Assembly (NCBI GenBank): GCA_028279405.1
Contig: JANQNU010000020.1
Location: 62,001 to 126,000 of the forward strand
Reading direction: 5' to 3'
Source of the DNA: Phycisphaerae bacterium
Lineage (GTDB): Bacteria; Planctomycetota; Phycisphaerae; UBA1845; Fen-1342
Length of the DNA: 64,000 bases
Shown here: piece by piece, positions 33,058-41,251 of the stretch
Layout: every line of letters begins with the position of its first letter
How positions within the stretch are numbered: the first letter of the stretch is position 1
Translations under genes and position numbers: made by a program
Notes under the pieces: generated by a model
The model's database searches: none
Seen by the model: only the letters and a program-made list of their open reading frames with translations
What the model was told of the DNA's origin: nothing

Positions 33058-35148
33058 TTACTCGTCTGCAATGTCGTCTTCGACCGTATCCTCGTCAGCG
33101 AGCCCGTAATCGAGGGTGTGCGCCGGGGGATCGCCGCCAGGCCCCATGAGGTAGTGCTCGAACCAGCGCATCATTCGCAGGCAGTAATCGTACTGCGCGC
33201 CCATCTTACGATTGCCATGCCCTTCGCCCGGATACAATACGAGCCGCACAGGCGTCTTGCCGATCACTTTCAGGAACCGGTACAGCTCGAGCGACTGGCT
33301 CGGGTGGACGCGCGGGTCCTCTTTTCCGTGCAGGATCAGCAGCGGAGTCCGGGCCTGCTTGACGTAAGTGATCGGGCTGCGCTCGCGGAAGAACTCCCAC
33401 TCGTCCCACGGCCAGGCACGCGCATGCACGAGATACATCTCCTGCGGAATGTCGGTCGTACCGGCCTTGGAGACCTGATCGCTGATGCCGACGAACATGA
33501 CCGATGCGGCGAAGTGTTCGGTCAGCTTCGTCGCGGCCCACGCCGATGCGAACCCGCCATATGAACCGCCGGTGATGCCGACCTTGCTGCGATCGACGAG
33601 TCCGATCTTCACGAAGTGTTCGATCGCGTCGACGAGGTCGTTGAATTCCTTTCCGCCGTAGTCGTGTTGATGGGCTTTGGTAAACGCGACGCCACGTCCG
33701 GTGCTACCACGGTAGTTCGGATAAAAGATCGCGAACCCGCGCTGCGCGCCGAGCTGCCCGGGATCCGCGTAGCGGGTCAGCCAGCCGTTTGCATCACGCG
33801 ACTCGGGGCCACCGTGGACCGCCAGGATCAGGGGGTAGCGCTTCCCCGCTGTCTCGTTCATCGGGCGAATCAGCAGCCCCTGAATCGTCTCGCCATCCCG
33901 CGCAGGATACTCGACGACTTCCTGTCGCGCGATCTGCATGTCGGCCAACCAAGGATTGCTGTCCGTCAATCGCCGCGGCGCGCGATCACCGTGCCGCATG
34001 TGGTAGACTTCGCTCGGATGATCGGGCTTTTGCCCCACGAAACATGCCGATTGGCCATCATCAGACAACGACAATCCGGCAAGCACCGGCGGCGCATCCG
34101 GCTCGAACAATGTCCGCTGTTGTTCGTCCAACCCGATCTTCGCGAAGCGCGAGTGCACGCCCTCGGCCCCCAAGTACATGATCGTGTCGGCACTCTGCCA
34201 AGCAATCGCCTCCACATGGCCGGGATAGCCGGGCAGCAGTTCGCGCGGCGCGCCGCCCGACGCGGGAATCACCATCAAACGGCCGTCGGCCGGGTCGTTG
34301 ATGTCGATTCCGGAGACGTACGCCAGGTGCTTGCCGTCCGGCGCCCACGCGAAGTCGCCCAGCTTGCCGACGTTGTCCACCGGCCGCTCGTTTCCGCCCC
34401 GATCGACCATCATCAGCTTGCGAAACATCAGGCCATCGTCGACCGACGGCGTCGCCGCAATCGCGACAGCCAGTCCGTCACCGGTCGGATTCCAGCGTAC
34501 AGCACTGACCGAGCCGTCCACTTCGATCTTTTGCGGTCCGTCGTCGTCATCCTCGGCATCGACCCGCGCGATCCAGAGGTGCGTGTTGCGCCAGTCTTCC
34601 TCGTAAACCTCGGCCTTGAAGCCGCGATCGGCCTGCTTCTCGAGGGCCTCGGACTTCTTCGCCTTGGCGGTGAACGCCACGCGCTCCCCGTCGGGACTCC
34701 AGGAGTAGCTGCCGATTCCGGCCTCATGCGTAAGAACCGCTCGCGCTTCGCCGCCGTCGATCGGAATCACGTACAGCCGCGCATGCTTGTCATCCCCGCG
34801 CTTGGCGGTGAAAGAGATGCCGCTGCCGTCCGGCGTCCATGCGATGCCCCCCACGTTGACCTTGCCGGTCACGAAAGGACGCGTGTGACCCTGGAGATCG
34901 ACGACGTGCAGTTCGGTCCAGGGTGCACCATCGTTGTCCGATCCAACGGGTCGCGGAACGCGGAGCGTAAACGCGATATGCCGACCGTCGGGCGCCATCT
35001 TCGCAGTGCCCACCCGTCGAATTTTCATCACGTGCTCTGGCGTCCAAGCCTCGGCACCAGCGCCAAACGTGCGAACGCTCACGAACAATGTGCCGACCAG
35101 GCAAACCAGGCACGCCGCCTTGCCGGCCCGCTCCCGAGCTCGAATCAT
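33058..35148 (-). CDS. Exported S9-family peptidase with beta-propeller (acylaminoacyl-peptidase-like)
   Basis: This 696-residue protein has an N-terminal signal ('ACLVCLVGTLFVSVRTFGAGA'). TolB/propeller blades follow ('AWTPDGSGISFTAKRGDD', 'SYSWSPDGERVAFTAK', 'DFAWAPDGKHLAYVSG'). The alpha/beta hydrolase part has 'VGITGGSYGGFASAWAATK' (Ser about 529), 'LHGKEDPRVHPSQS' (Asp about 611) and 'YPGEGHGNRK' (His about 644), typical of S9C peptidases. 'AKKSEALEKQADRGFKAEVYEEDWRNTHLWI' is a usual insertion near blade 3. It has AAGGAG just upstream of ATG 35148. Confidence 0.93.
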   Translation of the reverse strand: MIRARERAGKAACLVCLVGTLFVSVRTFGAGAEAWTPEHVMKIRRVGTAKMAPDGRHIAFTLRVPRPVGSDNDGAPWTELHVVDLQGHTRPFVTGKVNVGGIAWTPDGSGISFTAKRGDDKHARLYVIPIDGGEARAVLTHEAGIGSYSWSPDGERVAFTAKAKKSEALEKQADRGFKAEVYEEDWRNTHLWIARVDAEDDDDGPQKIEVDGSVSAVRWNPTGDGLAVAIAATPSVDDGLMFRKLMMVDRGGNERPVDNVGKLGDFAWAPDGKHLAYVSGIDINDPADGRLMVIPASGGAPRELLPGYPGHVEAIAWQSADTIMYLGAEGVHSRFAKIGLDEQQRTLFEPDAPPVLAGLSLSDDGQSACFVGQKPDHPSEVYHMRHGDRAPRRLTDSNPWLADMQIARQEVVEYPARDGETIQGLLIRPMNETAGKRYPLILAVHGGPESRDANGWLTRYADPGQLGAQRGFAIFYPNYRGSTGRGVAFTKAHQHDYGGKEFNDLVDAIEHFVKIGLVDRSKVGITGGSYGGFASAWAATKLTEHFAASVMFVGISDQVSKAGTTDIPQEMYLVHARAWPWDEWEFFRERSPITYVKQARTPLLILHGKEDPRVHPSQSLELYRFLKVIGKTPVRLVLYPGEGHGNRKMGAQYDYCLRMMRWFEHYLMGPGGDPPAHTLDYGLADEDTVEDDIADE

Positions 35149-35180
35149 TTGCTCTCCTTTTGCCGAAACTCGCCGTCGTG

Positions 35181-35197
35181 GCCGCTATCGTAGCGGC
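35181..35197. terminator. Perfect hairpin after the marR gene
   Basis: GCCGCTA-TCG-TAGCGGC is a 7-bp perfect stem between the MarR stop and the S9 peptidase start, both on the minus strand. No T-run is present, so it could be a weak terminator or a regulatory site for the peptidase. Confidence 0.4.
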
Positions 35198-35238
35198 ACC
35201 GAGCGGAAAATCACAAACAGCCCCGCCGACGACCCGTG

Positions 35239-35697
35239 TCACGGCGCATCCGGCGCGATTGCCAGCATTTGTTCGACCAGATCCGCGGCGCGGCCCAGCG
35301 CCAGCACATCCTGCCGCCCAAGGGACTCCATCATCGCGACGAGAGTCTCGACCCGGTTTTGTTGCCCGCGGCGCAAGAGCCGCTCGCCGGCCGCCGTCAC
35401 CCGTAACCGACGCACACGCCGGTCACTCGGATCCCCCTCCGAGCGCACCAATCCCTGCCGGGTAAGCCCTTGGACCAGACTCGTCATCGTCGGCTGCGAA
35501 ACCTGCTCGATCGCGGCCAGTTCGCTCACCGTCTTCGGCCCCCCGAAAACCAACACCGATAGGGCAGACAGCCGAGCCGTGCTGACGCCGAGCTCCACGT
35601 CCGTCCGCCGCAACCGGCGCAGCAGCCGCAAGGCAGCGCCGTGCAGCCGCACCGCCACCTCACGATTCCCAACCGACTTTGCACTTGACTTCTTCAT
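35239..35697 (-). CDS. MarR-family transcriptional regulator
   Basis: This 152-residue winged-helix protein has the recognition segment 'SQPTMTSLVQGLTRQGLVRSEGDPSDRRVRRLRVTAAGERLLRRG', with the DxRxxR wing typical of MarR proteins, preceded by 'TVSELAAIEQV'. The C-terminal helix ('RAADLVEQMLAI') would dimerise. Such regulators often repress their own gene and a divergent neighbour and release DNA on binding a small ligand. A 15-base palindrome lies seven bases before this start codon, and an exported ankyrin protein gene is transcribed the other way. The S9 peptidase is downstream on the same strand. Confidence 0.9.
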   Translation of the reverse strand: MKKSSAKSVGNREVAVRLHGAALRLLRRLRRTDVELGVSTARLSALSVLVFGGPKTVSELAAIEQVSQPTMTSLVQGLTRQGLVRSEGDPSDRRVRRLRVTAAGERLLRRGQQNRVETLVAMMESLGRQDVLALGRAADLVEQMLAIAPDAP

Positions 35698-35718
35698 TTT
35701 AGTTAGATAGCCTATCTA
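35685..35718. promoter_or_regulatory. Putative MarR operator and promoter region
   Basis: TAGATAG-C-CTATCTA (35704-35718) is a perfect 7+1+7 inverted repeat in an AT-rich island. TTGACT at 35685-35690 lies 17 bases before TAGCCT (35708-35713), inside the palindrome, so binding would overlap a plus-strand -10 region for the ankyrin gene. It would also sit on the marR translation start region. This is the clearest operator-like site in the window. Confidence 0.65.
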
Positions 35719-35749
35719 TGTATCTTAGTTCGTTCGGAGGAGGATGTCG

Positions 35750-36550
35750 ATGCGTCGTCATGTAACTCGCCAGTTCGTCGTGGTTACCGTGATTCTTACC
35801 GGTGGAGCGTTTGCCATGAACACCGATCAGAACGCCGCTGAACAGTCAGCTCGCGTTGTCACCCTTCGCGAGGCGATTGCCGCCGAGGACCAGGCACGCG
35901 TCGAAGGCCTCCTGCGAGAGGCTCCGGCACTTGCAAGCGCGACCACGGACGAGGGTGTGTCGTTGATCTTGTTCGCAAAGTATCGCGGGCTTGACGCGAT
36001 CGCAAAGCAACTGGCAGCGGTTCGAACCGAACTGAGCCTCTTCGAGGCCTCGGCGCTAGGCGATCTCGACCGCGTCCGCGCCGCTATGGCGAGCGAGCCG
36101 GCCGTAGTTAGCCACTATTCCGCGGACGGGTTTACGGCTTTGCATCTCGCCGCTTTTTTCCGGAACACAACTGTCGCACGCTTCCTCCTGGCGAACGGTG
36201 CCGATGTCGAGGCAACGGCTCGGAATAACTCCGGCGTGCGGCCGCTTCACAGCGCGGCGGCGACGCGCGACCCCCGCATCGTCCAGCTGATTCTCTCGGC
36301 CGGCGCCGATCCCGACAGTCCACAACGTGGGGGATTCACGGCGCTCCACTCAGCGGCAAAGCACGGAGATCTGCGGATGGCCACCCTGTTGCTGGCAGCC
36401 GGGGCCGACCCGGCACTCACATGCGACGACGGTCGGTCGGCGTTCAGCTTCGCTCAAGCGGCTGACGCGGCCGATGTCTCCCGACGCCTGCGTCAGTTCG
36501 CGACGACGTCCCAATCGGTAGAGACGGATCCAACCTCGAAGTCGAACTAG
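35750..36550 (+). CDS. Exported ankyrin-repeat protein
   Basis: This 266-residue protein begins with a signal segment ('FVVVTVILTGGAFA'). It contains ankyrin repeats: 'DGFTALHLAAFFRNTTVARFLLANGADVEA', 'SGVRPLHSAAATRDPRIVQLILSAGADPDSP', 'GGFTALHSAAKHGDLRMATLLLAAGADPAL' and a degenerate earlier one. These usually mediate protein binding; here probably in the periplasm. ATG 35750 is favoured because GGAGGAGG then sits six bases upstream, whereas ATG 35744 directly abuts it. Divergent from marR and probably controlled by it. Confidence 0.85.
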   Translation: MRRHVTRQFVVVTVILTGGAFAMNTDQNAAEQSARVVTLREAIAAEDQARVEGLLREAPALASATTDEGVSLILFAKYRGLDAIAKQLAAVRTELSLFEASALGDLDRVRAAMASEPAVVSHYSADGFTALHLAAFFRNTTVARFLLANGADVEATARNNSGVRPLHSAAATRDPRIVQLILSAGADPDSPQRGGFTALHSAAKHGDLRMATLLLAAGADPALTCDDGRSAFSFAQAADAADVSRRLRQFATTSQSVETDPTSKSN

Positions 36551-36560
36551 GGCAAGAAGA

Positions 36561-36612
36561 GTAGCGCTCGCGAGGCGCCCAAACGCGCCGCGATCGCCGA
36601 TACGAGCGCTAC
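36561..36612. terminator. Inverted repeat after the ankyrin gene
   Basis: GTAGCGCTCG (36561-36570) is exactly complementary to CGAGCGCTAC (36603-36612) with a 32-base loop. It lies 10 bases after the ankyrin stop codon. A GC-rich stem without a T-run is only a candidate transcript end. Confidence 0.35.
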
Positions 36613-36723
36613 GGCCGTGCAGCGCTCGTGCCGGCTAATGAAGAGTGAATAGCAGGCACGTGATGACGCGCTTCGGCCGGGAACGTGCCGCGCCACGGTC
36701 GCTGTGCCAAACCCGCACCGCCG

Positions 36724-38412
36724 CTACTCCAGGTAGCCCAGTTCGCTGAGCCGCTGCTCGAGAATCTTGCGGTCCGCGTCGGTGTAAACCTCCGCCGCGC
36801 TCTCGAAGACCTTGCGCACCGGCGGTTCGCGCTCGACCACTGGCTCGGGCGTGAACGCCTCACGCAACACCCGCCCCTCCATGTCCAGCGGCACGCGCAA
36901 CCCCAACGCCGCCAGTAACGTCGGTGCCATGTCCGCAATGTGCGACTCGAAACGCTCGCCGGCACGCACATGCGGGCCGCCCAGCGCATACACCCCTTCC
37001 TCACGGTGGGTCCCTTCGAGCCGTTTCTCCGGACACCAACGCACCGCCGAGTAACCGCGGATCTTCCTCACCACCGCCAACCCAGGGTGCGGCGACAACA
37101 ACAGGTCCGGCAAGTTCGGGTTCTCCTCCCGACTGCAATCGTACAGTTCTTCGGCTTTGTAAACGTTTGGAAAGACCTGGATGGTCTCACCCTGCGGATT
37201 CCGAACCGCCACGCTCATCAGCTTCTGCGAGATCTCGTCCCGCAGGCGCTCATAGTCCGCAGGCTCCACGATCCCGTGCGGACCGCGTCCCTTCAGGTTG
37301 ATGTACAGGAACCCGTAGATCCCCGCATGCATGACGCAAGCCGTCGTTCGGCTCCAATCGACCGCCAGTTCGCGCTCGATCCCTCGACTGCCCTGCTCGA
37401 ACCGAGTCACCTTGCCCTTCGTCAGACGATGCAGCAAGTGCTTGGCCCGCGTTCCCGTCCGCTCCAACGGACTGCGCAACTTGAGGTACCCCCAACGGTT
37501 GAGCAGCAGGTTCGGCTGTGCCTTGCCATCCAGACTCCCATGCCCATGATCGGACATGATCATCACCGTCGCACCTGCGTCTTCAGCATATCCGAACAGC
37601 TTGCCGAGCGTCTCGTCCAGCCGACTGAAGCAATCCGCCGCCATCCGCGCCCGCTTCGGATAGCGGTGGTTGAACCGCGGGTCCAGATACTTCCATGCCT
37701 TGTGCTGAAGGTTGTCGACGAGCTTGTACAGCACCATCAGCACGTCCCAACCATACTTCTGCCCACAATGCTCCGTCAGCCGCCAACCCTGCTCAAAACT
37801 CCGACAGATGTAATCGAGATTGTCCGCGAGAATCGCATCGCCGCCGACCGCGTTCCGACGCCAGTTGGTGCGATAGTCGTAGTCCGGCAGCAGATCGAAG
37901 ATCTCACCCTTCAACTCCGGCGGATAGGTAAACTCCGCATCAATGCTCGGCGTTTCGAACCCGCTGATCACGAACCCGTTCACCGGCTTCGGCGGATACA
38001 TCATCGGCACATTGATGCTGCCGACGCGGAACCCCTTCTCACTCAGAATCTCCCAGATCGTCTTCTCGCGAATCTCATACGTGCTGTTAAACGTCAACGT
38101 GTGCGTCTGTGCATCGTACTTCTCGAAATCCAGGATCCCGTGCCGACCCGGCCCCTTGCCCGTCATGAACGTCGTCCACGCCGCCGGCGTGATCGGCGGC
38201 TTCGTCGACCGCAGAATCCCACTCACACCACGGTCCAGAAACCGACGAAGGTGCGGCATCCGACCGTCATCCATCATCGGATCCAGCACGTCAAACGTCG
38301 CACCATCAAGCCCGACGATCAATACCCGCTCAGCCACCGGCTTGAACGGTCGCTCCACCGCACCCGCCGAAGTCGGCTGGTGCGATTGAGCTGCTGCTGT
38401 CGTTGGAGACAT
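36724..38412 (-). CDS. Alkaline-phosphatase-superfamily phosphodiesterase/nucleotide pyrophosphatase-like protein
   Basis: This 562-residue protein has the superfamily order 'LIVGLDGATFDVLDPMMDDGRMPHLRRFLDRGVSG' (first metal Asp), 'PPITPAAWTTFMTGKGPGRHGILDF' (nucleophile Thr region), and 'VMIMSDHGHGSLDG' (Asp/His metal ligands). Later segments 'VNVPMMYPP' style and 'HREEGVYALGGPHVRAGERFESHIADMAPTLLAALGL' are typical of type I phosphodiesterases. ATG 38412 is used, with GAGGATAGGG upstream. Substrate is unknown, and no clear signal peptide is visible. Confidence 0.85.
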   Translation of the reverse strand: MSPTTAAAQSHQPTSAGAVERPFKPVAERVLIVGLDGATFDVLDPMMDDGRMPHLRRFLDRGVSGILRSTKPPITPAAWTTFMTGKGPGRHGILDFEKYDAQTHTLTFNSTYEIREKTIWEILSEKGFRVGSINVPMMYPPKPVNGFVISGFETPSIDAEFTYPPELKGEIFDLLPDYDYRTNWRRNAVGGDAILADNLDYICRSFEQGWRLTEHCGQKYGWDVLMVLYKLVDNLQHKAWKYLDPRFNHRYPKRARMAADCFSRLDETLGKLFGYAEDAGATVMIMSDHGHGSLDGKAQPNLLLNRWGYLKLRSPLERTGTRAKHLLHRLTKGKVTRFEQGSRGIERELAVDWSRTTACVMHAGIYGFLYINLKGRGPHGIVEPADYERLRDEISQKLMSVAVRNPQGETIQVFPNVYKAEELYDCSREENPNLPDLLLSPHPGLAVVRKIRGYSAVRWCPEKRLEGTHREEGVYALGGPHVRAGERFESHIADMAPTLLAALGLRVPLDMEGRVLREAFTPEPVVEREPPVRKVFESAAEVYTDADRKILEQRLSELGYLE

Positions 38413-38904
38413 CCCTATCCTCGCATCCGGGTGACATTCACTCCGAAAATGTAGCACAGGCTACATATTATTGCAAGTCACCGCGCCTTGTGTGTAACCC
38501 CAGACCCTACCCGACCTTCGCGAATCCAGCAATAAAATCTGAGACGATCGGCGCACTCCCGGGGTCCCCCATCGCCCCCCGATCGGCAGGTCGCCTCATC
38601 CTTCCAGGGATAGGGGGACTGACGTCCGTCCCCTCCCCAAATGGAGATGAGGCACCGACAGCCACCACCCCTCGCACGCAACCCGTGACCGCTCGCTCGC
38701 GCTCGCGGCTCGCATCAACTGTCCCTGCACTTAGGACGCCCATCGCCAACCTCGCGCACTGTGACCGCTCGCTCGCGCTCGCGGCTCGCATCGACGTCCC
38801 GTGCATTCGGGGCTCAACATCGACCGACCCACGCACACAGCGAGCCGCGAGCGCAAGCGAGCGGTCAACATTCGTCGGCGAACCCGTCGAGCGCCTCGGG
38901 CCAG
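38413..38904. repeat. Repeat-rich intergenic region
   Basis: GC-rich repeat copies are at 38689-38712 and 38765-38788 and an inverted copy at 38841-38864. A decayed hairpin element with AGGGATAGGGGGACTGA lies near 38609-38626, followed by a CACCGACAG segment at about 38653. An AT-rich stretch (TACATATTATTGC) near 38463 may hold the promoter for the phosphodiesterase gene. No gene is supported. Confidence 0.7.
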
Positions 38905-41163
38905 CTACCCCCCACCCGTCGGCGCCGGCGCCTGCGACGCCAGCCCGTGATAAGGGATCTCCGCTTCAAACAGGCCGATCTTCACAACAACGATTTGTTT
39001 GTCACGGTTCACCCGCAGCACCGTCCCGAACCGATGAAACCGCTTCGCGTAGACCGACGTGCCTGCCGTGAGCGCTTCCGCCTGTGCTGCAGTCAACGAG
39101 GGGTTTACGGGCCGCGGGCGCGCTGGTCGGCGCGGGGGCTTCTTCTGCGAATCGGTCGGCGTTTCCCCCGTACGTCGCGGCGTCGCACCGCCCTTCCGTT
39201 TCTTCCGCTTTTCAGGCACTTCCGGATCCGGCACGGCTCGCGCGGGCGGCGCGACAGCGCTTGGCGGCAGGATGTCTCCCAGCGGCACTTCGATCGAGAA
39301 CGCGCCCAAATCCACCTCGGCCCGGTGCCGGTCGAGACGCATCCGCACAATCCGTCCGTCGCGGTCGAAGTTTCGCACGCGTACCGCGTCGCCGACCTGC
39401 AGGTGCACGACGCGCTGTACCCAATCCTGGAAATCGGACTGTTGCCGAGCGAGCTTCTCACGCTCGCGCTCCGCGAACGCAACCGCTTTCTTCGCCTCGG
39501 CGCGGGCCGTGTCCGCCTCTTTCCGCGCCTCTTCCGCCTGGCGCTTGACCTGCGACGTTCCGTCGAGCGCATCGCGCAGGGCGCGCGCCGATTGGGAGAG
39601 GTTCCGCTCGGCACGCGTGACGAGTCGCGGCGGCATGCCGAGTCGCTCCGCGATCCGAATCGCGTGGCTGCGGCCAGGCTCGCCGATGCTCAATTCATAC
39701 GTCGGCCGCAATGTCTCCATGTCGAACTCGACGCACGCGTTCTCCGCAGTCGGTCGCGTCAGCGGAAAGCTCTTCAGCGCGCCCAGATGCGTGGTCACGA
39801 CGCAGCGCGCCTTACGCCGCAACAACTCGTCCAGCATCGCGGTGCCGATCGCGGCGCCCTCGTCCGGATCCGTACCCGCCCCCAGTTCGTCGATCAGCAC
39901 GAGCGTATCCTCGCGCGCCCGGCGCAGCATCGCGAGCAACTGCCGCAAGTGTGCGCTGAACGTACTCAGGTTCTGCTGCATCGATTGTTCGTCGCCGATG
40001 TCGATCAGCACGTCGCGGAAGAGGCACATCGTCGACCCCTCCGCCACCGGCACGGGCAACCCGGCCTGCACCATCAGCGCCACCAGGCCGATCGTCTTCA
40101 ATGTTACGGTCTTGCCGCCGGTGTTGGGCCCGGTGAGGATCAGCATGCGGAAGTCGTCACCCAAGCGATAATCGATCGGTACCACTTTGCTCGGCGGATG
40201 CCCCTCCTTCTCCCGCTGGCGGAACAGGTCCAACAGCAGTGGGTGCCGCGCATCGCGAACGTTCAATCTTCCGTCATCCGTGATAGTCGGACAGCGCGCG
40301 CCGAATTCCTTCGCGAAGCGTACCTTCGCCGTGATGAAATCGAGCAGTGCGATGGCATCGAGGGTCTTGCGGATTTCGTCGGCGTTGAGATAGATCTCGT
40401 GCGTCAGGTCCCAGAGCAGCCGATTGATTTCCTCCTGTTCAGCGATCCGCAACTGGCTGACCGTGTTGTTCATCTCGACCGCGACCGACGGCTCGACGAA
40501 GATCGTCGCACCGCTATCGGACGTTCGATGGATGATGCCCGGAACGCGTCCGCGACATTCCGTCCGAACCGGCAGCACGATGCGGTCGTTGAACACGGTG
40601 TGATTCGCGTACTGCAGCACGCGCCGTACCGATGCATCGCGCAAGAGCCGATCGACCGCATCGAGGATGCTGCCCTGCACCTGTTCGATCTCACGCCGAA
40701 TGCGCATCAGCTTCGGGCTGGCATCGTCGCGAACCTCGCCGCGCGGATCGATGACCTGTGCGATACGGTCCGCAATCGTCAGGAAATCACCGACCCGCTG
40801 CGCGATCACGTGCAGTTCAGGCTGCGCGGCGGGGCGCACCGCCGACAGATACCGCGTCAGGTCGTGCGTTGCCGCCAACGTTGCGCCGATCTGCGACACC
40901 TGTTCTGCGGTCACGCGCAACGGCGGGGCACACTTCTCGATCAACGGCCGTACGTCGGTGATACCGCCGAACGGGGGCAGACCGCGCTCCTCGACGAGCC
41001 CTGTGAGTTCGCGGACCTGATCCAGCCAGCGCGTGACCAGCGTGGCCCGAGGCGTCGGGCGCATCCGCTCGATCCGCCCACGGCCGAGCGCGCACGATGC
41101 GTAGCGCGCCAGCACGACCCGTACGCCGGCGAAGTCCAGACAATCGATTGCGTGTGCGTCCAT
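38905..41163 (-). CDS. mutS2: MutS2-family ATPase lacking an Smr domain
   Basis: This protein of about 752 residues has the MutS2 core: 'LILTGPNTGGKTVTLKTIGL' (Walker A), 'EQSMQQNLSTFSAHLRQLLAML' and 'TLVLIDELGAGTDPDEGAAIG' (Walker B), then a long coiled coil. In MutS2 the C terminus normally carries an Smr nuclease domain. Here the end is instead a basic linker ('KRKKRKGGATPRR') and a small 'AKRFHRFGTVLRVNRDKQIVVVKIGLFEAEIPYHGL' beta domain. ATG 41163 is used in preference to TTG 41199. MutS2 acts on stalled ribosomes or recombination intermediates; nuclease activity is doubtful here. Confidence 0.88.
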   Translation of the reverse strand: MDAHAIDCLDFAGVRVVLARYASCALGRGRIERMRPTPRATLVTRWLDQVRELTGLVEERGLPPFGGITDVRPLIEKCAPPLRVTAEQVSQIGATLAATHDLTRYLSAVRPAAQPELHVIAQRVGDFLTIADRIAQVIDPRGEVRDDASPKLMRIRREIEQVQGSILDAVDRLLRDASVRRVLQYANHTVFNDRIVLPVRTECRGRVPGIIHRTSDSGATIFVEPSVAVEMNNTVSQLRIAEQEEINRLLWDLTHEIYLNADEIRKTLDAIALLDFITAKVRFAKEFGARCPTITDDGRLNVRDARHPLLLDLFRQREKEGHPPSKVVPIDYRLGDDFRMLILTGPNTGGKTVTLKTIGLVALMVQAGLPVPVAEGSTMCLFRDVLIDIGDEQSMQQNLSTFSAHLRQLLAMLRRAREDTLVLIDELGAGTDPDEGAAIGTAMLDELLRRKARCVVTTHLGALKSFPLTRPTAENACVEFDMETLRPTYELSIGEPGRSHAIRIAERLGMPPRLVTRAERNLSQSARALRDALDGTSQVKRQAEEARKEADTARAEAKKAVAFAEREREKLARQQSDFQDWVQRVVHLQVGDAVRVRNFDRDGRIVRMRLDRHRAEVDLGAFSIEVPLGDILPPSAVAPPARAVPDPEVPEKRKKRKGGATPRRTGETPTDSQKKPPRRPARPRPVNPSLTAAQAEALTAGTSVYAKRFHRFGTVLRVNRDKQIVVVKIGLFEAEIPYHGLASQAPAPTGGG

Positions 41164-41251
41164 GGGTTTTTCGTTGCAAATCCCGATCGCGGTCGCCAAA
41201 ATACGCCTCGGCGTTTGAAATCCCGAAACCGGCCAGCGAACAATTTACCGT

